This document shows, piece after piece, positions 39,301-41,794 of a stretch of DNA of 64,000 nt. The DNA is from Calliopsis andreniformis (lineage: Eukaryota > Arthropoda > Insecta > Hymenoptera > Andrenidae). The position numbers and the translations under genes are program-made. Below the pieces are notes generated by a model. That model was not told the DNA's origin and ran no database searches. It saw nothing but the letters and a program-made list of their open reading frames with translations. The DNA is taken from NCBI RefSeq assembly GCF_051401765.1, contig NW_027480449.1, forward strand, positions 248,001 through 312,000. Direction: 5' to 3'. Position 1 is the first letter of the stretch; each line of letters begins with the position of its first letter.

Positions 39301-41794
39301 TGACACTGCTCCTGTCACTGACACTGCTCCTGTCACTGACACTGCTCGCCACACTGCTCCTAACACTGACACAGCTCCTGTCACTCCTCCTGACACAGGC
39401 ACTGATGGTGATCCTGGCAATGCTCCCTACACAGCTCCTGACATTGGCACTGGTCCTGACTCTGCTCCTGACACTGACACTGCCACTGACACTGCCCCTG
39501 ACCCTGCTCCTGACACTGCTCCTGGCACTAACACTGCCCCTGACACTGCTCCTGACGCTGCACCTGACACTGACACATGTCCTGACACTGCTCCTGACAC
39601 TGACACTGCTCGTCACACTGCTCCTGACACTGACACTGGTCCTGTCACTGACACTGCTCCTCACACTGCTCCTGACACCGACACTTGTCCTGACACTGCT
39701 CCTGAATCTGACACTGGTCCTGACACTGCTCCTGACACTGACAGTGCTCCTCACACTGCTCCTGACACTGACACTGACACACCTCCTGGCACTGCTCCTG
39801 ACACTGACACAGGTCCTGTCACTGACACTGCTCCTCACACTGCTCCTGACACTGACACTGCTCCTCACACTGCTCCTGACACTGACACTGCACCTGAGAA
39901 TGATCCTGACACTGACGCTGCACCTGACACTGCTCCTGTCACTGCTCCTGACACTGACCCTGACACTGCTCCTGACACTGACTCTGCTCCTGACACTGAC
40001 ACTGCCACTGACACTGCCCCTGACCCTGCTCCTGACACTGCTCCTGGCACTGACACTGCCCCTGACACTGCTCCTGACGCTGCACCTGACACTGACACTG
40101 CTCGTCACACTGCTCCTGACACTGACACTGCTCGTCACACTGCTCCTGACACTGACACTGGTCCTCACACTGCTCCTGACACCGACACTTGTCCTGACAC
40201 TGCTCCTGAATCTGACACTGGTCCTGACACTGCTCCTGACACTGACAGTGCTCCTCACACTGCTCCTGACACTGACACTGACACACCTCCTGGCACAGCT
40301 CCTGACACTGACACAGGTCCTGTCACTGACACTTCTCCTCACACTGCTCCTGACACTGACACTGCTCCTCACACTGCTCCTGACACCGACACTTGTCCTG
40401 ACACTGCTCCTGAATCTGACACTGGTCCTGACACTGCTCCTGACAATGATACTGCTCCTCACACTGCTCCTGACACTGACACTGCACCTGAGAATGCTCC
40501 TGACACTGACGCTGCACCTGACACTGCTCCTGTCACTGCTCCTGACACTGACACTGCTACTGACACTGACACTGCTCCAGACACTGGTCCTGACACTGCT
40601 CCTGACGCTGACACTGCTCCTGACACTGCTCCTGACACTGACACTGCTGCTGATCCTGACAATGCTCCTGACGCTGCTCCTGACACAGATCCTGACACTG
40701 ACACTGCTCCTGGCACTGACAGTGCTTCTGACACTGCTCCTGACATAGACACTGCTCCAGACACTGCTCCTGATACTGACACTGCTCCTGACACTGACGC
40801 TGCTGCTGATCCTGACAATGCTCCTGACGCTGCTCCTGACACAGATCCTGACACTGACACTGCTCCTGGCACTGACAGTGCTTCTGACACTGCTCCTGAC
40901 ATAGACACTGCTCCAGACACTGCTCCTGATACTGACACTGCTCCTGACACTGCTCCTGACACTGACACTGCTCCTCACACTGCTCCTGGCACTGACACTG
41001 CTGCTGACACTGCTCCTAACACAGACACTGCTGCTGATACTGTCAATGCTCCTGACACGGCTCCTGACACAGACACTGCTCCTGACACTGCTCCCGACAC
41101 TGACACTGCTCCTGATACTGCTCCTGACACTGGTCCTGACACTGACGCTTCTCCTGACACTGCTCCTGAAACTGACACAGGTCCTGACACTGCTCCTGAC
41201 AGAGACACTGCCCCTCACACTGCTCCTGACTCTGACACTGCACCTGAGAATGATCCTGACACTGACGCTGCACCCGGCACTGCTCGTGACGCTGCACCTG
41301 ACACTGCTCCTGACACAGGCACTGCTCCTGATACTGCCACTGACACTGCTCCTGACCCTGCTCCTGACACTGCTCCTGACACTGACACTGCTCCTGACAC
41401 TGCTCCTGACACTGACAGTGCTCCTGGCACTGCTCCTGACACTGACACTGGTCCTGTCACTGACACTGCTCGTCACACTGCTCCTGACACTGACACTGCT
41501 CCTCACACTGCTCCTGACACTGACACTGCTCCTCACACTGCTCCTGACACTGACACTGCTCCTGACACTGCTGCTGACACTGACACTGCTCCTGACACTG
41601 ACACTGCTCCGCATACTGCTCCTGGCACTGACACTGCTGCTGACACTGCTCCTAACACAGACACTGCTGCTGATACTGACAATGCTCCTGACACTGCTCC
41701 TGACACAGCTCCTGACACTGACACTGCTCCTCCCACAGTTCCTGACACTGCTGCTCACACTGACACTGCTCCTGTCACTGGCCACTGCTCCTGA
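14603..41794 (+). CDS. Candidate giant Asp/Thr/Ala/Pro repeat protein, longest open frame (9,063 codons)
   Basis: This is the longest uninterrupted frame in the window. Residues 1-245 are Leu/Thr phase. From residue 246 (15338) to the stop it is 8,818 residues of APDT phase, broken only by one 60-residue Leu-rich cassette at 22670-22849. It ends in V-T-G-H-C-S, as segments 1 and 2 do. The ideal unit APDTAPDTDT has three Asp and three Thr per ten residues. Departures include APEN, APES, APHT, ARHT, ACPDT, APGT, AVPEN and PEIDAVTDTSP. Apart from Met in the Leu/Thr-phase parts, the reading lacks Met, and I see no Phe, Trp or Gln in the APDT part. No folded domain, signal peptide or anchor is visible. 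If translated it would be among the largest and most acidic proteins known. The stop-free length is weak evidence, because GCT, CCT, GAC and ACT are each at least two substitutions from any stop. Confidence 0.38.
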   Translation: MLLTRLLTQTLLLTLLPTLTLLLILLLTLVLTLTLLLTLLLKLTQVLTLLLTETLPLTLLLTLTLHLRMILTLTLHPALLLTLHLTLLLTQALLLILPLTLLLTLLLTLLLTLTLLLTLLLTLTVLLALLLTLTLVLSLTLLVTLLLTLTLLLTLLLTLTLLLTLLLTLTLLLTLLLTLTLLLTLTLLRILLLALTLLLTLLLTQTLLLILTMLLTLLLTQLLTLTLLLPQFLTLLLTLTLLLSLATAPDTDTAGDPDNVPDTAPDTAPDTDTGTDTAPDTGTAPVAAPDTDTDPDTAPVSDTDPDTAPDTAPDTDTAPDTAPDTAPDSDTAPDTAPDTDTGTATDHAADTDTAADPDNAPDTAPATDTDTAPDTTPEIAAVTDTSPVTAPDTDGAADPENAPHTTPDTDTAPGTAAGTGTAADPENTPESAPHTGTATDHAPDTDTATDTAPDPAPDTAPGTDTAPDTAPDAAPDSDTCPDTAPEADTGPDTAPDTDTDTAPDTTPEIAAVTDTSPVTAPDTDGAAHPENAPDTGPHTAADTGTAAVPENAPESAPHTDTAPDTAPDTDTAPNTAPDTDTTADTVPNIAADTDTAPDTRTVPDTAPDTDTDPATVPDTAAHKDTAPDTDTAPHTAPDTAPDTDPVPDTTPETAPDTDTAPATDTAPDTAPVTDTAPVTDIARHTAPNTDTAPVTAPDTGTAGDPGNAPYTAPDIGTGPDSAPDTDAATDTAPDPAPDTAPDTDTAPPTVPDTAAHTDTAPVTGTAPDTDTAGDPDNVPDTAPDTAPDTDTGTDTAPDTGTAPVAAPDTDTDPDTAPVSDTDPDTAPDTAPDTYTAPDTAPDTAPDSDTAPDTAPDTDTGTATDHAADTDTAADPDNAPDSAPATDTDTAPDTTPEIAAVTDTSPVTAPDTDGAADPENAPDTAPDTDTAPGTAADTGTAAVPENTPESAPHTGTATDHAPDTDTATDTAPDTAPDTAPVTDTAPVTDTARHTAPNTDTAPVTAPDTATDPDTAPDTDTAADTDNAPATAPDTAPDTDIAPGTDSAPDTAPEIDTAPDTAPDTDTAPDTAPDTDTAPHTAPGTYTAADTDPNTDTAADTDNAPDTAPDTDTAPDTAPDTDTAPDTAPDTGPDTDACPDTAPETDTGPDTAPDTDTAPHTAPDSDTAPEKAPDTDAAPDTAPDAAPDTAPDTGTAPDTATDTDTAPDTAPDTDTSPDTAPDPAPDSDTAPDTAPDTDTGTDTDTAGDPDNAPDTAPVTDTDTAPDTTPEIAAVTDTSPVTAPYTDGAAHPENAPDTGPDTAADTGTAAVPENAPESAPHTDTAPDTAPDTDTDPNTAPDTDTTADTVPNIAADTDTAPDTGTVPDTAPDTDTAPATVPDTAAHKDTAPDTDTAPHTAPDTDTGTATGHAPDTDTAADPDNAPDPAPVTDTDTAPDTTPEIDAVTDTSPVTAPDTDAAADPENAPDTAPVTDTAPESAPDTGTAAVPENAPESGPHTDSAPDTAPGTDTVTAPDTDSAPDTATDTDTAPNTGTDTAPHTAPDTAPDTDPVPDTTPETAPDTDTAPATDTAPDTAPDIDTAPDTAPDIDTAPDTAPDTDTAPDTDTAPHTAPGTYTAADTIPNTDTAAHTDNAPDTAPDTGTAPDTAPETDTAPDTAPDTAPDTDACPDTAPETDTGPDTAPDTDTAPYTAPDSDTAPENAPDTDAAPDTAPDAAPDTAPDTGTAPDTATDPDTAPDTAPDTDTAPDTAPDPAPDSDTARDTAPDTDTGTDTDHAPDTDTAGDPDNAPDTAPVTDTDTAPDTAPVTAPDTDPDTAPDTDSAPDTDTATDTAPDPAPDTAPGTDTAPDTAPDAAPDTDTARHTAADTDTARHTAPDTDTGPHTAPDTDTCPDTAPESDTGPDTAPDTDSAPHIAPDTDTDTPPGTAPDTDTGPVTDTAPHTAPDTDTAPHTAPDTDTAPENAPDTDAAPDTAPVSAPDTDTDTGPVTDTAPHTAPDTDTCPDTAPESDTGPDTAPDTDTAPHTAPDTDTAPENAPDTDAAPDTAPVTAPDTDTATDTDSAPDTGPDTAPDADTAPDTAPDTDTAADPDNAPDAAPDTDPDTDTAPGTDSASDTAPDIDTAPDTAPDTDTAPDTAPDTDTAPHTAPGTDTAADTAPNTDTAADTVNAPDTAPDTDTAPDTAPDTDTAPDTAPDTGPDTDACPDTAPETDTGPDTAPDRDTAPHTAPDSDTAPENAPDTDAAPGTAPDAAPDTAPDTGTAPDTATDTAPDPAPDTAPDTDTAPDTAPDTDSALDTAPDTDTDTPPGTAPDTDTGPVTDTAPHTAPDTDTAPHTAPDTDTAPHTAPDTDTAPDTAADTDTAPETDTAPHTAPGTDTAADTAPNTDTAADTDNAPDTAPDTAPDTDTAPPTVPDTAAHTDTAPVTGTAPDTDTAGDPDNVPDTAPDTALDTDTGTDTAPDTGTAPVAAPDTDTDPDTAPVSDTDPDTAPDTAPDTDTAPDTAPDTAPDSDTAPDTAPDTDTGTATDHAADTDTAADPDNAPDTAPATDTDTAPDTTPEIAAVTDTSPVTAPDTDGAADPENAPDTAPDTDTAPGTAADTGTAADPENTPESAPHTGTATDHAPDTDTATDTAPDPAPDTAPGTDTALDTAPDAAPDSDTCPDTAPEADTGPDSAPDTDTATDTAPDPAPDTDTAPHTVLTLLLTLHLTLTLVLTLLLKLTQVLTLLLTLTLLLTLLLTLTLQLRMLLTLTLHLTLLYVTAPDTDTDTAPDTDTAAETDNAPDTAPDTAPDTGTAPDTATDPDTAPDTAPDTDTAPVNAPDTDAAPDTAPDAAPDSAPDTGTAPDTATDPDTAPDTAPDTDTAPDTAPDPAPDSDTAPDTAPDTDTGTDTDHAPDTDTAGDPDNAPDTAPVTDTDTAPDTTPEIAAVTDTSPVTAPDTDGAAHPENAPDTGPDTAADTGTAAVPENAPESAPHTDTAPDTAPDTDTAPNTAPDTDTTADTVPNIAADTDTAPDTRTVPDTAPDTDTDPAILPDTAAHKDTAPDTDTAPHTAPDTDTGTATGHAPDTDTAADPDNAPDAAPVTDTDTAPDTTPEIDVVTDTSPVTAPDTDAAADPENAPDTAPVTDAAPESAPGTDTVTAPDTDSAPDTATDTDTAPDTDTDTAPHTAPDTAPDTDPVPDTTPETAPDTDTAPATDTAPDTAPVTDTAPVTDIARHTAPNTDTAPVTAPDTGTAGDPGNAPYTAPDIGTGPDSAPDTDAATDTAPDPAPDTAPDTDTAPPTVPDTAAHTDTAPVTGTAPDTDTAGDPDNVPDTAPDTAPDTDTGTDTAPDTGTAPVAAPDTDTDPDTAPVSDTDPDTAPDTAPDTYTAPDTAPDTAPDTDTAPDTAPDTDTAPHTAPGTYTAADTDPNTDTAADTDNAPDTAPDTDTAPDTAPDTDTAPDTAPDTGPDTDACPDTAPETDTGPDTAPDTDTAPHTAPDSDTAPEKAPDTDAAPDTAPDAAPDTAPDTGTAPDTATDTDTAPDTAPDTDTSPDTAPDPAPDSDTAPDTAPDTDTGTDTDTAGDPDNAPDTAPVTDTDTAPDTTPEIAAVTDTSPVTAPYTDGAAHPENAPDTGPDTAADTGTAAVPENAPESAPHTDTAPDTAPDTDTDPNTAPDTDTTADTVPNIAADTDTAPDTGTVPDTAPDTDTAPATVPDTAAHKDTAPDTDTAPHTAPDTDTGTATGHAPDTDTAADPDNAPDAAPVTDTDTAPDTTPEIDAVTDTSPVTAPDTDAAADPENAPDTAPVTDTAPESAPDTGTAAVTPPDTGTDGDPGNAPYTAPDIGTGPDSAPDTDTATDTAPDPAPDTAPGTNTAPDTAPDAAPDTDTCPDTAPDTDTGPVTDTAPHTAPDTDTAPENAPDTDAAPDTAPVTAPDTDTGTDTAPATDTAPVAAPGTDTDPDTAPDTAPDTDTAPDTAPDTAPDSDTAPDTAPDTDTGTATDHAADTDTAADPDNAPDTAPATDTDTAPDTTPEIAAVTDTSPVTATDTDGAADPENAPDTAPDTDTAPDTAAVTGTAAIPENARESAPDTYTAPDTAPDTAPDSDTAPDTAPDTDTGTATDHAADTDTAADPDNAPDTAPATDTDTAPDTTPEIAAVTDTSPVTAPDTDGAADPENAPDTAPDTDTAPGTAADTGTAAVPENTPESAPHTGTATDHAPDTDTATDTAPDTAPDTAPVTDTAPVTDTARHTAPNTDTAPVTAPDTATDPDTAPDTDTAADTDNAPATAPDTAPDPDIAPGTDSAPDTAPEIDTAPDTAPDTDTAPDTAPDTDTAPHTAPGTYTAADTDPNTDTAADTDNAPDTAPDTDTAPDTAPDTDTAPDTAPDTGPDTDACPDTAPETDTGPDTAPDTDTAPHTAPDSDTAPEKAPDTDAAPDTAPDAAPDTAPDTGTAPDTATDTDTAPDTAPDTDTSPDTAPDPAPDSDTAPGTAPDTDTGTDTDTAGDPDNAPDTAPVTDTDTAPDTTPEIAAVTDTSPVTAPDTDGAADPENAPDTAPDTDSAPDTAADTGTAAVPENTPEPAPHTGTATDHAPDTDSAADPDNVPDTAPDTAPDTDTGTDTAPDTDTAPVAAPDTDTDPDTAPVSDTDTDTAPHTAPGTDTAPHTAPDTDTAPENDPNTDAAPDTAPVTAPDTDPDTAPDTDSAPDTDTATDTAPDPAPDTAPGTDTAPDTAPDAAPDTDTARHTAPDTDTARHTAPDTDTGPHTAPDTDTCPDTAPESDTGPDTAPDTDSAPHTAPDTDTDIPPGTAPDTDTGPVTDTAPHTAPDTDTAPHTAPDTDTAPENAPDTDAAPDTAPVTAPDTDTDTGPVTDTAPHTAPDTDTCPDTAPESDTGPDTAPDTDTAPHTAPDSDTAPENAPDTDAAPDTAPVTAPDTDTAPDTDTAPDTGPDTAPDADTAPDTAPDTDTAADPDNAPDAAPDTDPDTDTAPGTDSASDTAPDIDTAPDTAPDTDTAPDTAPDTGTAPDNATDLAPDPAPDTAPDTDTAPDTAPDTDSAPDTAPDTDTNTPPGTAPDTDTGPVTDTAPHTAPDTDTAPENAPDTDAAPDTAPVTAPDTDTGTDTAPATDTAPVAAPGTDTDPDTAPDTAPDTDTAPDTAPDTAPDSDTAPDTAPDTDTGTATDHAADTDTAADPDNAPDTAPATDTDTAPDTTPEIAAVTDTSPVTATDTDGAADPENAPDTAPDTDTAPDTAADTGTAAIPENACESAPHTDTAPDTAPDTDTAPHTATDTDSAPDAAPDTDTVTAPDTDSASDTATDTDTAPDTDTDTAPHTAPDTDTAPENDPDTDAAPDTAPVTAPDTDPDTAPDTDSAPDTDTATDTAPDPAPDTAPGTDTAPDTAPDAAPDTDTARHTAPDTDTARHTAPDTDTGPHTAPDTDTCPDTAPESDTGPDTAPDTDSAPHTAPDTDTDTPPGTAPDTDTGPVTDTSPHTAPDTDTAPHTAPDTDTCPDTAPESDTGPDTAPDNDTAPHTAPDTDTAPENAPDTDAAPDTAPVTAPDTDTATDTDTAPDTGPDTAPDADTAPDTAPDTDTAADPDNAPDAAPDTDPDTDTAPGTDSASDTAPDIDTAPDTAPDTDTAPDTDAAADPDNAPDAAPDTDPDTDTAPGTDSASDTAPDIDTAPDTAPDTDTAPDTAPDTDTAPHTAPDTDTATDTAPDTAPDTAPVTDTAPVTDTARHTAPNTDTAPVTAPDTATDPDTAPDTDTAADTDNAPATAPDTAPDTDIAPGTDSAPDTAPEIDTAPDTAPDTDTAPDTAPDTDTAPHTAPGTDTAADTAPNTDTAADTVNAPDTAPDTDTAPDTAPDTDTAPDTAPDTGPDTDACPDTAPETDTGPDTAPDTDTAPHTAPDSDTAPEKAPDTDAAPDTAPDAAPDTAPDTGTAPDTATDTDTAPDTAPDTDTSPDTAPDPAPDSDTAPDTAPDTDTGTDTDTAGDPDNAPDTAPVTDTDTAPDTTPEIAAVTDTSPVTAPDTDGAADPENAPDTAPDTAADTGPVTDTAPHTAPDTDTCPDTAPESDTGPDTAPDTDTAPHTAPDSDTAPENAPDTDAAPDTAPVTAPDTDTAPDTDTAPDTGPDTAPDADTAPDTAPDTDTAADPDNAPDAAPDTDPDTDTAPGTDSASDTAPDIDTAPDTAPDTDTGTATDHAADTDTAADPDNAPDTAPATDTDTAPDTTPEIAAVTDTSPVTATDTDGAADPENAPDTAPDTDTAPDTAADTGTAAIPENACESAPHTDTAPDTAPDTDTAPHTATDTDSAPDAAPDTDTVTAPDTDSASDTATDTDTAPDTDTDTAPHTAPDTAPDTDTAPATDTAPVTDTAPVTDTARHTAPNTDTAPVTPPDTGTDGDPGNAPYTAPDIGTGPDSAPDTDTATDTAPDPAPDTAPGTNTAPDTAPDAAPDTDTCPDTAPDTDTGPVTDTAPHTAPDTDTAPENAPDTDAAPDTAPVTAPDTDTGTDTAPATDTAPVAAPGTDTDPDTAPDTAPDTDTAPDTAPDTAPDSDTAPDTAPDTDTGTATDHAADTDTAADPDNAPDTAPATDTDTAPDTTPEIAAVTDTSPVTATDTDGAADPENAPDTAPDTDTAPDTAAVTGTAAIPENARESAPDTYTAPDTAPDTAPDSDTAPDTAPDTDTGTATDHAADTDTAADPDNAPDTAPATDTDTAPDTTPEIAAVTDTSPVTAPDTDGAADPENAPDTAPDTDTAPGTAADTGTAAVPENTPESAPHTGTATDHAPDTDTATDTAPDTAPDTAPVTDTAPVTDTARHTAPNTDTAPVTAPDTATDPDTAPDTDTAADTDNAPATAPDTAPDTDIAPGTDSAPDTAPEIDTAPDTAPDTDTAPDTAPDTDTAPHTAPGTYTAADTDPNTDTAADTDNAPDTAPDTDTAPDTAPDTDTAPDTAPDTGPDTDACPDTAPETDTGPDTAPDTDTAPHTAPDSDTAPEKAPDTDAAPNTAPDAAPDTDPDTGTAPDTATDTDTAPDTAPDTDTSPDTAPDPAPDSDTAPDTAPDTDTGTDTDTAGDPDNAPDTAPVTDTDTAPDTTPEIAAVTDTSPVTAPDTDGAADPENAPDTAPDTDSAPDTAADTGTAAVPENTPEPAPHTGTATDHAPDTDSAADPDNVPDTAPDTAPDTDTGTDTAPDTDTAPVAAPDTDTDPDTAPVSDTDTDTAPHTAPGTDTAPHTAPDTDTAPENDPNTDAAPDTAPVTAPDTDPDTAPDTDSAPDTDTATDTAPDPAPDTAPGTDTAPDTAPDAAPDTDTARHTAPDTDTARHTAPDTDTGPHTAPDTDTCPDTAPESDTGPDTAPDTDSAPHTAPDTDTDIPPGTAPDTDTGPVTDTAPHTAPDTDTAPHTAPDTDTAPENAPDTDAAPDTAPVTAPDTDTDTGPVTDTAPHTAPDTDTCPDTAPESDTGPDTAPDTDTAPHTAPDSDTAPENAPDTDAAPDTAPVTAPDTDTAPDTDTAPDTGPDTAPDADTAPDTAPDTDTAADPDNAPDAAPDTDPDTDTAPGTDSASDTAPDIDTAPDTAPDTDTAPDTAPDTGTAPDNATDLAPDPAPDTAPDTDTAPDTDSAPDTAPDTDTNTPPGTAPDTDTGPVTDTAPHTAPDTDTAPENAPDTDAAPDTAPVTAPDTDTGTDTAPATDTAPVAAPGTDTDPDTAPDTAPDTDTAPDTAPDTAPDSDTAPDTAPDTDTGTATDHAADTDTAADPDNAPDTAPATDTDTAPDTTPEIAAVTDTSPVTATDTDGAADPENAPDTAPDTDTAPDTAADTGTAAIPENACESAPHTDTAPDTAPDTDTAPHTATDTDSAPDAAPDTDTVTAPDTDSTSDTATDTDTAPDTDTDTAPHTAPDTAPDTDTAPATDTAPVTDTAPVTDTARHTAPNTDTAPVTPPDTGTDGDPGNAPYTAPDIGTGPDSAPDTDTATDTAPDPAPDTAPGTNTAPDTAPDAAPDTDTCPDTAPDTDTGPVTDTAPHTAPDTDTAPENAPDTDAAPDTAPVTAPDTDTGTDTAPATDTAPVAAPGTDTDPDTAPDTAPDTDTAPDTAPDTAPDSDTAPDTAPDTDTGTATDHAADTDTAADPDNAPDTAPATDTDTAPDTTPEIAAVTDTSPVTATDTDGAADPENAPDTAPDTDTAPDTAADTGTAAIPENARESAPHTDTAPDTAPDTDTAPHTATDTDSAPDAAPDTDTVTAPDTDSASDTATDTDTAPDTDTDTAPHTAPDTAPDTDTAPATDTAPVTDTAPVTDTARHTAPNTDTAPVTPPDTGTDGDPGNAPYTAPDIGTGPDSAPDTDTATDTAPDPAPDTAPGTNTAPDTAPDAAPDTDTCPDTAPDTDTARHTAPDTDTGPVTDTAPHTAPDTDTCPDTAPESDTGPDTAPDTDSAPHTAPDTDTDTPPGTAPDTDTGPVTDTAPHTAPDTDTAPHTAPDTDTAPENDPDTDAAPDTAPVTAPDTDPDTAPDTDSAPDTDTATDTAPDPAPDTAPGTDTAPDTAPDAAPDTDTARHTAPDTDTARHTAPDTDTGPHTAPDTDTCPDTAPESDTGPDTAPDTDSAPHTAPDTDTDTPPGTAPDTDTGPVTDTSPHTAPDTDTAPHTAPDTDTCPDTAPESDTGPDTAPDNDTAPHTAPDTDTAPENAPDTDAAPDTAPVTAPDTDTATDTDTAPDTGPDTAPDADTAPDTAPDTDTAADPDNAPDAAPDTDPDTDTAPGTDSASDTAPDIDTAPDTAPDTDTAPDTDAAADPDNAPDAAPDTDPDTDTAPGTDSASDTAPDIDTAPDTAPDTDTAPDTAPDTDTAPHTAPGTDTAADTAPNTDTAADTVNAPDTAPDTDTAPDTAPDTDTAPDTAPDTGPDTDASPDTAPETDTGPDTAPDRDTAPHTAPDSDTAPENDPDTDAAPGTARDAAPDTAPDTGTAPDTATDTAPDPAPDTAPDTDTAPDTAPDTDSAPGTAPDTDTGPVTDTARHTAPDTDTAPHTAPDTDTAPHTAPDTDTAPDTAADTDTAPDTDTAPHTAPGTDTAADTAPNTDTAADTDNAPDTAPDTAPDTDTAPPTVPDTAAHTDTAPVTGHCS
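22670..22849 (+). other. Compensated frameshift cassette, copy 2
   Basis: It has the same 180-bp length and the same -1/+1 edges as copy 1. The left flank differs (A-P-H-T before the Val), so the cassette's upstream neighbour has changed while the indel pair stayed together. It is the only interruption of the 8,818-residue APDT run. Confidence 0.9.
25975..29540. repeat. Block A of a 7,680-bp offset segmental duplication
   Basis: Modules at 26017, 26652, 27012, 27523 and 28128 recur at 33697, 34332, 34692, 35203 and 35808, all exactly 7,680 bp later. The region 28128-29492 also matches 1750-3114. All three readings look the same over 454 codons in the Leu/Thr phase. Confidence 0.82.
31256..31567. 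repeat. 156-bp tandem duplication, two units
   Basis: The run that starts at GCTGCTGATCCT (31256) restarts at 31412 with the same internal order, including the GACATAG word. The first unit follows D-T and the second follows D-A. The same doubled arrangement is present about 9,390 bp downstream, near 40646-40957. Confidence 0.85.
33655..37220. repeat. Block B of the 7,680-bp offset segmental duplication
   Basis: This is the partner of 25975-29540. Just beyond it a 12-bp (four-codon) length difference changes the offset to 7,668 bp (29568 against 37248), showing lattice-respecting slippage after the duplication. Confidence 0.82.
37370..39610. repeat. Second locus of the 1,110-bp tandem pair
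   Basis: The words at 37842-38906 recur at 38952 with an offset of 1,110 bp. The whole pair corresponds to 4150/5260 at an offset of 33,692 bp. A related unit at 33222 is followed 1,110 bp later (34332) by a shortened version. Confidence 0.78.
40646..40957. repeat. 156-bp tandem duplication, second locus
   Basis: This is the copy of the 31256-31567 pair at an offset of 9,390 bp. It accounts for much of the length difference between the 1.7-8 kb region and its relative at 35.8-41.8 kb, where the corresponding stretch of the first region has only one unit. Confidence 0.82.
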
